64,000 nt of DNA, taken from Crossiella sp. SN42 (GTDB lineage: Bacteria > Actinomycetota > Actinomycetes > Mycobacteriales > Pseudonocardiaceae). Both the position numbers and the translations under genes were made by a program. Positions 1 through 7,963 of the stretch are shown here, one piece after another. Under the pieces are notes generated by a model. That model had not been told where the DNA came from and made no database searches. It saw only the letters and a list, made by a program, of their open reading frames with translations. The stretch is taken from the NCBI RefSeq assembly GCF_023897065.1, contig NZ_JAMHIV010000031.1:1-64000 (forward strand), in the 5' to 3' direction. Numbering within the stretch: position 1 is the first letter of the stretch; each line of letters starts with the position of its first letter.

Positions 1-2
1 CG

Positions 3-1790
3 CCGGCACACGCCCTCTACGGCACCGCTGACATCAAGCCGATCGAGAGCAACATCGCCGCCAAGTTCTGGGCCTCGGCCACCGCCAGCAGCGGCTCGTC
101 CACCGCCCCCTCGGCGATCGACGGGAACCCGGCGACCTCCTGGTACGCGGAGGGTGCCGGCAGGCAGTGGCTGACCGTCGACCTCGGCGGCGGCTATGAC
201 AACCTGCGCAAGGTCAAGGTGCTCTTCGCCGAGCGCGGGGTGACCCACCGGTACCGCGTCGAGGTCTCCGCCGACGGCCGCCGGTGGACGCAGATCGCCG
301 ACCGGACCGCCGCGCGCGGCGCGGTGCACCTGTTCACCCGGCCGGGCACCCGCTTCGTCCGTCTCACCGTGCTCGGCGCGTCCGGTCAAGCCAGGATCGG
401 GGTGAGCGAGCTCCAGGTCTTCAACTACCTGCGCCCGGACCTCACCCTCGGCGCGGACCTGTCCTGGGTGGACGACCGCCAGGACCAGGAGCACTGGGTG
501 CACCCGCTGGCCGCCAACAAGGGAGCCGGGCCGCACCTGCTCGACGTGGCCAAGGACCGCGGCATGGAGTACGCCCGGCTGCGCATCTTCAACGAGCCGA
601 GGAGCGAGAGCACCGGCGAGCCGACGCCGATCCCCCGCCAGGGACCGGAACGCTCGCTCCAGTCGGCACGGTGGATCAAGGACCGGAAGATGGGCCTCGG
701 CATCGACTTCCACTACGCCGACTCCTGGGCCGACCCGTCCAAGCAACCGAAACCGCGCGCCTGGGCCGGGCTGGAGTTCGAGGACCTGACCAAGGCGGTC
801 TACGGCTACACCCGCGACTACCTCCGCCAGCTGATCCGGCAGGGCACCAGGCCGGACAAGGTCGCGGTCGGCAACGAGATCATCAACGGGTTCCTGTACG
901 GCAGCGAGGCGGCCCTCATCGGCACCACCGACCCGCCGTACTTCGTCAACCAGGCCGAGATCTACCAGGCCAAGCCCGGCGGCGGCCTGCTGTGGCGCTA
1001 CTGGCAGTCGAGCGACCCGGTCGAGCAGCGGCTCTACCACGAGGCCTGGGACCGGTTCACCACGCTGGCCGCGGCCGGGATCAAGGCGGTCCGGGACACC
1101 TCGCCGCAGTCCAAGGTGGAGATCCACGTGATCGTCGGCACCGACCGGCTGGCCAAGACCATGGAGTTCTGGCACCAGTTCCTCACCAGGGTCAAGGCCA
1201 AGGGCCAGAACCCGGACGTGCTCGCCATCTCCTACTACCCGGAGTGGCACGGCACCCCGGAGGCCCTGGACCGCAACCTGCACACGATGGCCAAGGCCTA
1301 CCCCGGCTACGAGATCGACATCGCCGAGACCGCCTACCCCGCCTCCGGGGGCAACGGCTCGCCGATGCCCAACTCGCCCTTCCCGCGCACCATCCAGGGC
1401 CAGGCAGACGCGATCCAGCGGGTCTTCCAGGCGGCCAACGACGTGGTCGGCAACCAGGGCGCCGGCGTGCTGGTCTGGGAACCCGCTGGCTTCCAGCCGA
1501 TGTTCCGCGCTGTGCCCGGCCTGCCCAACACCTGGGAGCCGCACGCCTCGATCAACGTCTTCAACGCGAGCCGGGCCAAGCACGTCCTGGAGGACACCGT
1601 CTACCTCAGCGCCCGCACCGGCGAGGTCCCGGCACTACCCGCCACCGTCCGCGCCCTCACCACCGCGACCAACACCACCGCGGCGATTCCCGTTCGCTGG
1701 CAAGCGTTTCCGGCCGGGGCGACCGGTGAGGTCGTGGTCGTCGGGACGACGGCGCTGGGCCGGGTCACCGCGGTCATCGACGTCAACTAG
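3..1790 (+). CDS. Arabinogalactan endo-beta-1,4-galactanase (GH53) with N-terminal discoidin domain, 5'-partial
   Basis: Secreted-type GH53 enzyme that cleaves beta-1,4-galactan side chains of pectin. The frame is open to the left window edge, so the true start and any signal peptide lie outside; the first internal ATG is at 219. The first ~145 visible residues form an F5/8 type C (discoidin) carbohydrate-binding domain (ATSWYAEGAG, WLTVDLGG). The catalytic TIM barrel follows. The acid/base Glu is in VGNEIINGFLYG and the nucleophile Glu in DIAETAYP, with the family-typical VLVWEPAGF near the C-terminus. The adjacent genes (GH12, GH35, PL11, LacI) make a pectin/galactan role likely. The gene ends at a strong convergent hairpin. 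Identity is confident; the exact linkage specificity is inferred from family. Confidence 0.93.
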   Translation, partial: PAHALYGTADIKPIESNIAAKFWASATASSGSSTAPSAIDGNPATSWYAEGAGRQWLTVDLGGGYDNLRKVKVLFAERGVTHRYRVEVSADGRRWTQIADRTAARGAVHLFTRPGTRFVRLTVLGASGQARIGVSELQVFNYLRPDLTLGADLSWVDDRQDQEHWVHPLAANKGAGPHLLDVAKDRGMEYARLRIFNEPRSESTGEPTPIPRQGPERSLQSARWIKDRKMGLGIDFHYADSWADPSKQPKPRAWAGLEFEDLTKAVYGYTRDYLRQLIRQGTRPDKVAVGNEIINGFLYGSEAALIGTTDPPYFVNQAEIYQAKPGGGLLWRYWQSSDPVEQRLYHEAWDRFTTLAAAGIKAVRDTSPQSKVEIHVIVGTDRLAKTMEFWHQFLTRVKAKGQNPDVLAISYYPEWHGTPEALDRNLHTMAKAYPGYEIDIAETAYPASGGNGSPMPNSPFPRTIQGQADAIQRVFQAANDVVGNQGAGVLVWEPAGFQPMFRAVPGLPNTWEPHASINVFNASRAKHVLEDTVYLSARTGEVPALPATVRALTTATNTTAAIPVRWQAFPAGATGEVVVVGTTALGRVTAVIDVN

Positions 1791-1806
1791 CGGGGGCCAC
1801 CAGACC

Positions 1807-1844
1807 GTGGGCAGGCGGGCTGAACACACCGCCCGCCTGCCCAC
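1807..1844. terminator. Bidirectional hairpin terminator
   Basis: Perfect 14-bp stem (1807-1820 with 1831-1844) and 10-nt loop, lying between the convergent GH53 and GH12 genes. There is no long T-run, as is common in actinomycetes. Confidence 0.8.
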
Positions 1845-1857
1845 GTTTCAGCCGCGG

Positions 1858-2550
1858 TCAGCCGCCCGAGACCGAGTAGCTGTTGGTGGTGAAGTTCAGG
1901 CCACCGTTGGAGGAGGTGATCTCGTAGCCGAACTGGACATCGCCGACGGTGACGTCGCCGTACCAGCCGCGGTTGCGGATCCAGTCCAGCACCGCCTTGA
2001 TGTCGACCGTGCCTGCCGAGGTGTTGGAGGTGCGCAGGAAGGAGAACACGGCGTTGCTGCCGTTGGAGCCGCGGTAGACGTCCCAGGTGTGGCCGCCGAC
2101 GCTGGCCCGGACCTGGAAGGAGCCGATGGCGCCGACCGGGCCGGTCTTGTTCATCCACAGCATGATCTCGTAGGCGTTGTTGTTGGCCCAGATGTCATAC
2201 GCGGTCGCGTAGGCGCCCGAACCGGGCACACTCACGTTGAAACTGCTGCGCAGGGAACCGATCGAGCTGATCCGCTTGTTGATCGCCTTGCCCGCGTGCG
2301 GGTACGACTTCACCCCGCCGGTGTTGGGGTGGTTCGCCCACACGCCCCAGTTGCTGTACGAGTTCGCCCAGATCGACTGCGGGCCCGCACCGCCGCCCCA
2401 GATGTTGTTGCGGACCGTGTAGCCACCGTTTGACCAGGTGCCCCACTTGTCCGAGGACGACCAGGCCGCCGCGGACGCGGCAGGCGCTCCCAGCGCCACC
2501 GCCAGTAGCGCGGCCACCGCCACCACAAGCGCACGAATTAGTTTGCTCAT
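1858..2550 (-). CDS. Secreted GH12 endoglucanase/xyloglucanase
   Basis: 230-aa secreted beta-glucanase of family GH12. The ATG at 2550 is chosen because AAGGA lies about 8 nt upstream and the product then begins with a clean Sec signal (MSKLIRALVV, hydrophobic core, cleavage near ASAAAW). An upstream in-frame start at 2574 would add eight poorly placed residues. The mature protein is a single catalytic domain with no CBM. The two catalytic Glu residues are visible in YEIMLWM (nucleophile) and FGYEITSS (acid/base), which are diagnostic for the family. It converges on the GH53 gene. Possible substrates are cellulose, mixed-linkage glucan or xyloglucan; the neighbouring pectin genes favour a plant cell-wall role. 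Confidence 0.92.
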   Translation of the reverse strand: MSKLIRALVVAVAALLAVALGAPAASAAAWSSSDKWGTWSNGGYTVRNNIWGGGAGPQSIWANSYSNWGVWANHPNTGGVKSYPHAGKAINKRISSIGSLRSSFNVSVPGSGAYATAYDIWANNNAYEIMLWMNKTGPVGAIGSFQVRASVGGHTWDVYRGSNGSNAVFSFLRTSNTSAGTVDIKAVLDWIRNRGWYGDVTVGDVQFGYEITSSNGGLNFTTNSYSVSGG

Positions 2551-2596
2551 CAACTCGTCCTTTCCGCACAGCATTGAACGGAATTCGATCCGCCGC

Positions 2597-2613
2597 TGAA
2601 TCGAAGCGGTTCA
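2597..2613. promoter_or_regulatory. Candidate LacI-type operator upstream of GH12
   Basis: Imperfect 17-bp palindrome TGAATCGAAGCGGTTCA, symmetric as TGAA.CG...CG.TTCA, 47 nt upstream of the GH12 start. It resembles a stretched version of the perfect palindrome at 6851-6864. Assignment is by similarity only. Confidence 0.3.
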
Positions 2614-2708
2614 CCGGGACCTTAGAGAGCGAATGTGTCGAAGGCAACGAAAAGTTGGTTCGACGTGCGTTCGACAGTCGAAACGGTCGATTCGACGGAA
2701 GAAAGGAG

Positions 2709-4463
2709 TCAGGCCTCGGTGTGCCCGAGCAAAGGTTCGGGCACGAAGTGCACGACCGGCTCGCCCATGGCGTCGAGCTCGAGCACGACCACCTCGTTCT
2801 CCCCGGCGCGGACCACCGGGCCGGGCAGGTAGAGCGTGCGCTGCGGGGTGCGCGACCAGTACCGGCCGAGGCAGAAACCGTTGACCCACACCACGCCCTT
2901 GCCCCAGCCCTGGGTGTCCAGGTGCAGGTCGGCGGGCTCCGGCAGGCTGAACCCGGCGCGCAGCAGCACCGGTCCGGCCACCGGGCCGGTCAGCGGCGTG
3001 CGCTGCTCGTCGGGCCACACCGGCGGCGGGCAGCTGAGGTCGATCGGCAGCACGTCCCAGCCGGTGAGGGGGACGCCGTTGAGCGTCGCGCCGCCGATCA
3101 GGCCCTTGGGCTCGCCGATGCGCGGGCCGTAGTTGACCCGGCCCTGGTCCTCGATGAGCACCGACAGCGAGCCGGTGCCGCTGCCGAGTCCGAGCACCCG
3201 CTGGTGGTGCTCGCGCAGCAGGGTGCCGACCGGCTGGTCGTCCAGGAACACCGAGGCCCGGTCCCGCACCTCGCCAAAGCCGAGCACCGCGGCTCCCGGC
3301 GCGTCGATCCGGGTGCGCAGCAGGGCCAGCCGCGGCGCGCCGTCGAGGTCGTCCAGGCGCGGGAGGGTGTGGTGGTGCTGCCAGCTGCCCCAGGCCTCCG
3401 GGTTGTCGAACAGGCGGACCGGGTCGCCGAGCGGGGTCGTCAGCGACGGCGCGGGCGGCGCCGGCGGCGGCGCGTCCGGCACCGGGTGGTACTTGGCGAT
3501 CACCTCGCGGAAGGCGTGGTACTTGGCGGTCGGCCTGCCCGCCTCGTCCAGCGGGGCGTCGTAGTCGTAGGAGGTCACCGTGGGCTGGTAGACGCCCTTG
3601 TCGCTGGCGCCGCTGGTGAGCCCGAAGTTGGTGCCGCCGTGCACCAGGTAGATGTTGACCGAGGCGCCCGCGGCCAGCAGCGTGTCCAGCTCGGCGGCCG
3701 AGTCCTCGACCGGCGTGGTGTGGTGGTGGGCGCCCCAGTGGTCGAACCAGCCGACCCAGAACTCCGAGCACATCAGCGGTCCGGTCGGCTGGTGCCTGCG
3801 CAGGGTGGCCAGGCGTTCCGCGCAACGGGAGCCGAACGAGCCGGTCATGTGCACACCGTCGATCCGGCCGGCCACCATCATCTCGTCGATGGGCTGGTCC
3901 ACTGTGGTCAGTGGCACGGTGATGCCCGCGTCGCTGGTGTAGTCGACCAGCGTCTGGAGGTAGGCCTTGTCGCTGCCGTACGCGCCGTACTCGTTCTCGA
4001 TCTGCACCAGGATCACCGGTCCGCCCCGGTGCACCTGCAACGGCGCGATGACCTCGTGCACCCGGCGCAGGTACTCGCGCACCGCGGTGAGGTAGCGGTG
4101 TTCGGAGCGGCGGATGCCGGTCTCCGGGTCGCGGAACAGCCAGGCGGGCAGGCCGCCGTTGTCCCACTCGGCGCAGATGTAGGGGCCGGGGCGGACGATC
4201 GCGTACATGCCCGCCTCGGCCACCAGGCGCAGGAACCGGCCGAGGTCGAGCCCGCCGGTCAGGTCGAACTCGGTAGGCGTTGGCGCGTGGGCGTTCCACG
4301 GCACGTAGGTCTCGATCGTGTTCAGCCCCATCCGCCTGGCCTTGTCGATGCGATCGGCCCACTGTTCTGGGTGCACGCGGAAGTAGTGCAGCGCACCGGA
4401 GAGGACGCGGAACGGCTGGCCGTCGAGCAGGAAGTCCTGCTCGCCGATGCGGAACTCGGGCAC
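2709..4463 (-). CDS. Beta-galactosidase (GH35)
   Basis: 584-aa GH35 beta-galactosidase, the usual bacterial length. It removes terminal galactose from galacto-oligosaccharides such as those released by the GH53 enzyme. The GTG start at 4463 follows GGAGGA by 8 nt, and the product then begins VPEFRIGEQDFLLDG, the canonical N-terminus. A far longer same-frame reading (to 5864) is only an out-of-frame read through the lyase gene. The TIM barrel carries the acid/base Glu in VQIENEYG and the nucleophile Glu in CSEFWVGWFDHWG. C-terminal jelly-roll domains follow. No signal peptide is visible, so it is probably cytoplasmic. It lies 26 nt behind the PL11 gene in the same direction, an apparent operon under LacI control. 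Confidence 0.94.
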   Translation of the reverse strand: MPEFRIGEQDFLLDGQPFRVLSGALHYFRVHPEQWADRIDKARRMGLNTIETYVPWNAHAPTPTEFDLTGGLDLGRFLRLVAEAGMYAIVRPGPYICAEWDNGGLPAWLFRDPETGIRRSEHRYLTAVREYLRRVHEVIAPLQVHRGGPVILVQIENEYGAYGSDKAYLQTLVDYTSDAGITVPLTTVDQPIDEMMVAGRIDGVHMTGSFGSRCAERLATLRRHQPTGPLMCSEFWVGWFDHWGAHHHTTPVEDSAAELDTLLAAGASVNIYLVHGGTNFGLTSGASDKGVYQPTVTSYDYDAPLDEAGRPTAKYHAFREVIAKYHPVPDAPPPAPPAPSLTTPLGDPVRLFDNPEAWGSWQHHHTLPRLDDLDGAPRLALLRTRIDAPGAAVLGFGEVRDRASVFLDDQPVGTLLREHHQRVLGLGSGTGSLSVLIEDQGRVNYGPRIGEPKGLIGGATLNGVPLTGWDVLPIDLSCPPPVWPDEQRTPLTGPVAGPVLLRAGFSLPEPADLHLDTQGWGKGVVWVNGFCLGRYWSRTPQRTLYLPGPVVRAGENEVVVLELDAMGEPVVHFVPEPLLGHTEA

Positions 4464-4489
4464 GAGAGTTGTCCTCCGGGTCAGGGTGG

Positions 4490-6751
4490 TCAGCGGGGCG
4501 GCCGGGGCACTCGTTGCCAGTCCACATCGGAGGCGAGGTAGAAGCCCGGGTAGGCCGGTTGGTTGTAGCCGGTCTGCTGGCGCGCCACGTCCACGCGGTA
4601 CTGCTTGTCGTGCATGAGCGTGTACATCTTGTGGTTCGTCGGCTCGGTGCTGGTGAAGATCCGCAGCGCCGAGCTGTCCGCGGTGCGCACCAACAGCTCC
4701 TCGCGCCAGTCGCCGAAGACGTCGGCGACCAGGGACGGGTTGCCCTTGGTGTGGTTGTTGGTGCGCGTGCCCTCGGCGGTGAGCAGCCTGCCGCGCCGCC
4801 AGTCGTCGATGGCCGGTGTCTCCTCGATCGCCCCGCTGACCAGCTGCGTGGTCAGGTCGCCTGCCCAGCGGATGCTCATGTTCGTGCCGGGAGAACGCTC
4901 CTCCACCAGCCTGCCGTCCGCGCTCCAGATGCCGACCGCGCCGGAACCGCCCGGCATCGACGCCCAGGTCTCGATGCCCGGCACGTCCGGCCGGACGTCG
5001 CCGATCATGCCACGGCCGGTGTCGCGGCCGGAGTAGCCGCCGTACCGGGTCTCGCCGGTGGCGGCGTCCCGCAGGGCATAGCCGTACGGGGCCCACCTCG
5101 CGCCCTCGTGCACCATGTAGATCTCCAGGCCGGGCCGGTGCGGGTCGATGTCGGTGACGTGCAAGGCGTCCCCGTGCCCGACCCGCGCGCGGGCGCCCGG
5201 ATCCGCGCTGCCCGGCGGCAGGATCCCGGTGGAGCTGTACTTCAGGCTGCCGTCCTCGTCCAGGGTCGCGCCGCCGTAGACGATCTCCTGCCTGCCGTCG
5301 CCGTCCACATCGGCCACGCTCAGCGAGTGCGCGCCCTGGCCGGTCAGCTTGGCGTGGCTGGGGTTCTCGCCGTCGCGGCCGTGCGGTGCGTCGTTGAACG
5401 GGTTGCTCATCGGCGTCCAGCCGCTGTCGGCCAGCCAGCGCTGCTTGAGCCGCCTGCCGTCCCAGTCGTAGGTGGCCACCGCGGCCCGGGTGTAGTAGCC
5501 GCGGGCGAAGATCGCCGAGGGGCGTTTGCCGTCGAGGTAGGCGACGCCGGCGAGGAAGCGGTCGACCCGGTTGCCCGGTTCGATCCGGCCCATCGCGTAG
5601 TCGCCCCACCGCAGCCCGTCGTCGCCCCGGCCCGGCTGGTAGCGCACCGTCTGCAGCTCGCGGCCGGTGGCGCCGTCGAACACGGTGAGGTACTCGGGTC
5701 CGTCCAGGATGAACCCGGCGAAGTCCCTGAGCTTGTTGTTCGGGCTGCGGCCGGGCGCGTAGACGTCGATGAAGTGGTCGGCCAGCGCCCTGGCGTCGTT
5801 GTCGGACAACGGATACCGGTAGCGCGGTTCGAGACCGAAGGCCTGTTCCAGCGTCTTCGGCCACCGCCCGGCCAGCACCTCCGGATGCCGGTCCCAGCCC
5901 CGGAACACGGTCACCAGGTGCTGGTAGTAGCCCGCGGCGCTCAGCCGGTAGTCATCGGTGTGCCGGTAGCCCGCGCGAACGTCCTCCGGTGGCAGCGTGA
6001 TGTGCCGTTCGCGGCCGTCGCGGCCGGTCGACTTGGTGCCCGGCGCGGTCTTGACCATCAGCTCCGAGCGGCCGTCGCCGTCGAAGTCGTAGACCAGGAA
6101 CTGGGTGTAGTGCGCGCCCGCCCGGATGTTGACCCCGAGGCTGACGCGGTTGAGCAGCGTGCCGTCGAGCCGGTAGGTGTCCAGGTGCACGGGACCGGTG
6201 TAGCCGACCTGCGAGACGTCCTTGGCGTTGGAGGGCTCCCACTTCACCACGTACTCGTACTGCCCGTCGCCGTCCACATCGCCGACGCTGACGTCGTTGG
6301 CCAGGTAGGTGTAGCTCTCCCCGGCCGGCGTCACGCCGTCCGCGGGCTTGCGCAGCGGCAGGTCGTGGAAGGAGGCGGCCCACGCGGTCACCGGTTTCGA
6401 CCACCGGACGGGTACGCCGCGCACCAGTGGCGCGACCCGGTACCGCGCGCCGGGCCGGGCGGTCGGGTCGAGGTAGGTGGTGCTCGCCGACACCGTGGCC
6501 ACCCGGGCGCCGTCGCGGTAGACGGCGAACTCCGGCCCGGCCATACCGGTGGCGGTGGCCCCGGTGACCTCCTCGCCGAGCAGCCGCCAGCTCAGCTGCA
6601 CGCCCCGGTCCGTGGTGGCGGCGACCAGGCCGCGGTCGAGCTGTTCCAGCGGGGCGCGGTGCCGGGGGCCGGGTCCGGCCACCGCGGTGGCGGGCAGCAG
6701 CAGCGTCACCGCCAGGACCGCCGCGTGCATTGCCCATCGTCGCGAACCCAC
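4490..6751 (-). CDS. Secreted rhamnogalacturonan lyase (PL11)
   Basis: 753-aa secreted polysaccharide lyase of family PL11 (YesW/YesX type), which cleaves the rhamnose-galacturonate backbone of rhamnogalacturonan I. The GTG start at 6751 has GGAGG with a 7-nt spacer and opens a Sec signal (hydrophobic core AVLAVTLLLPATAVAG). An N-terminal fibronectin-like beta domain precedes an eight-bladed propeller. The propeller has several calcium-binding FG-GAP-like repeats: DVDGDGQYE, DFDGDGRSE, DVDGDGRQE. The C-terminus has the family hallmarks TRTNNHTKGNPS, GDWREELLVR and PTNHKMYTLMHD. First gene of a minus-strand operon with the GH35 gene; its promoter overlaps the operator at 6851-6864. Confidence 0.95.
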   Translation of the reverse strand: MGSRRWAMHAAVLAVTLLLPATAVAGPGPRHRAPLEQLDRGLVAATTDRGVQLSWRLLGEEVTGATATGMAGPEFAVYRDGARVATVSASTTYLDPTARPGARYRVAPLVRGVPVRWSKPVTAWAASFHDLPLRKPADGVTPAGESYTYLANDVSVGDVDGDGQYEYVVKWEPSNAKDVSQVGYTGPVHLDTYRLDGTLLNRVSLGVNIRAGAHYTQFLVYDFDGDGRSELMVKTAPGTKSTGRDGRERHITLPPEDVRAGYRHTDDYRLSAAGYYQHLVTVFRGWDRHPEVLAGRWPKTLEQAFGLEPRYRYPLSDNDARALADHFIDVYAPGRSPNNKLRDFAGFILDGPEYLTVFDGATGRELQTVRYQPGRGDDGLRWGDYAMGRIEPGNRVDRFLAGVAYLDGKRPSAIFARGYYTRAAVATYDWDGRRLKQRWLADSGWTPMSNPFNDAPHGRDGENPSHAKLTGQGAHSLSVADVDGDGRQEIVYGGATLDEDGSLKYSSTGILPPGSADPGARARVGHGDALHVTDIDPHRPGLEIYMVHEGARWAPYGYALRDAATGETRYGGYSGRDTGRGMIGDVRPDVPGIETWASMPGGSGAVGIWSADGRLVEERSPGTNMSIRWAGDLTTQLVSGAIEETPAIDDWRRGRLLTAEGTRTNNHTKGNPSLVADVFGDWREELLVRTADSSALRIFTSTEPTNHKMYTLMHDKQYRVDVARQQTGYNQPAYPGFYLASDVDWQRVPRPPR

Positions 6752-6836
6752 GGCGGTTCCTCCTCGCTCCGGCGACTTCCTTACCCTGCAACACGGAATG
6801 CGCTTTCCGCAACGGCTTGACGCCAGCCCGGCCGCT

Positions 6837-6864
6837 ACCCTAGCTTGTCTTTGAATCGATTCAA
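6837..6864. promoter_or_regulatory. LacI operator palindrome and minus-strand promoter
   Basis: TTGAATCGATTCAA at 6851-6864 is a perfect 14-bp palindrome with the CG centre typical of LacI/GalR operators. On the minus strand its left part doubles as a -35-like TTGAAT, followed 16 nt later by a -10-like TAGGGT (6842-6837). The bound repressor should therefore block the lyase/galactosidase operon, and it also lies upstream of lacI itself. Binding by the adjacent regulator is inferred. Confidence 0.65.
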
Positions 6865-6933
6865 CACACCAAGCTCCGCCCTGACCTGATCTTCGGGCCT
6901 ACACTCCGCTACGGGACCCGAGGGACAGGAGCG

Positions 6934-7959
6934 GTGGTGCGGCCACAGGTGAGCATTCGCGACGTGGCGACACGCGCGAAGGTGTCCGTCGGCACCGTGT
7001 CCAACGTGCTGAACCGGCCGGAGATCGTCGCGCCGGGCACCAGGGAGCGGGTGCTGCACGCCATCGGGGAGCTGGGTTTTGTGCGCAACGACGCCGCACG
7101 GCAGCTGCGCTCCGGCACCCCGAAGGCCATCGGCCTGGTGGTGCTCGACGTCGGCAACCCGTTCTTCACCGACGTGGCCAGGGGCGCGGAGGAGGCGGCC
7201 AGCGAGGCGGGCCACGCGGTGATCCTGTGCAACAGCGACGAGTCGCCGCAGCGCGAGGCCAGGCACGTCGAACTGCTCACCGAGCAACGGGTGCACGGCG
7301 TGCTGATCACGCCGGTGGCCACCGACCTGGCCTCGGTGCGCAGGCTGCGCGAGTGCGGGCTCTCCGTCGTGCTGGTGGACCACCCGACCACGGAGCTCGA
7401 CCTGTGCTCGGTCGCGGTGGACGACCGCGCGGGCGGGCGGCTCGCGGTCACCCACCTGCTCGCCGAGGGGTATGAGCGCCTGGTGATGGTCAACGGCCCC
7501 GCGCACGTGCACCAGGCGCGGGAGCGCTGCCGGGGCGCGATGGACGCCGTGCGCAAGGCACGCAGGCCGAAGGGCGTGCTGGAGGAGCTGACCGTGCCCG
7601 CGCTCAACGTCGCCTCCGGGCAGCGCGCGGGCGAGCAGATCCTGGCCAGGGCCACCCGGCCGGACGCGGTGTTCTGCGCCAACGACCTGCTCGCCCTCGG
7701 CATGCTGCAAACCTTCGTGCGCACCGGTGTCCGGGTGCCGGAGGACATCGCGATCGTCGGCTACGACGACATCGACTTCGCCGCCTCGGCCGCGGTTCCG
7801 CTGACCTCGGTGCGCCAGCCCAGGCAGCTCATCGGCCGCACCGCGGCGGAACTGGTGATCGCGGAGACCATGACGCCTGCCGAGCACGAGCACCAGCACG
7901 TGCTCTTCGCGCCGGAGCTCATCGTGCGGGAGTCCAGCCTGCGCGCGCGTAAGCGGTGA
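6934..7959 (+). CDS. LacI/GalR-family transcriptional regulator
   Basis: 341-aa repressor. The N-terminal lambda-repressor-like HTH (SIRDVATRAKVSVGTVSNVL) with hinge helix is followed by a periplasmic-binding-protein-like sugar sensor with typical motifs (IGLVVLDVGNPFF, PDAVFCANDLLALG, AIVGYDDIDFA). GTG at 6934 or 6937 follows AGGAG. It is transcribed divergently from the PL11-GH35 operon across a 182-bp region carrying a perfect LacI-type palindrome. This strongly suggests it represses pectin/galactan degradation and possibly itself; the inducer is unknown but plausibly a galacto- or rhamno-oligosaccharide. Confidence 0.93.
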   Translation: MVRPQVSIRDVATRAKVSVGTVSNVLNRPEIVAPGTRERVLHAIGELGFVRNDAARQLRSGTPKAIGLVVLDVGNPFFTDVARGAEEAASEAGHAVILCNSDESPQREARHVELLTEQRVHGVLITPVATDLASVRRLRECGLSVVLVDHPTTELDLCSVAVDDRAGGRLAVTHLLAEGYERLVMVNGPAHVHQARERCRGAMDAVRKARRPKGVLEELTVPALNVASGQRAGEQILARATRPDAVFCANDLLALGMLQTFVRTGVRVPEDIAIVGYDDIDFAASAAVPLTSVRQPRQLIGRTAAELVIAETMTPAEHEHQHVLFAPELIVRESSLRARKR

Positions 7960-7963
7960 CGCT

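Noticed and set aside
2709-5864. A 1051-codon minus-strand frame appearing to fuse upstream sequence to the GH35 enzyme
   Set aside because: The upstream part overlaps the PL11 gene out of frame; the GH35 start at 4463 has a good Shine-Dalgarno and the canonical N-terminus.
4280-6820. An 846-codon plus-strand frame
   Set aside because: Antisense to the PL11 and GH35 genes and compositionally Arg/Gly/Ala/Val-rich; no domain visible.
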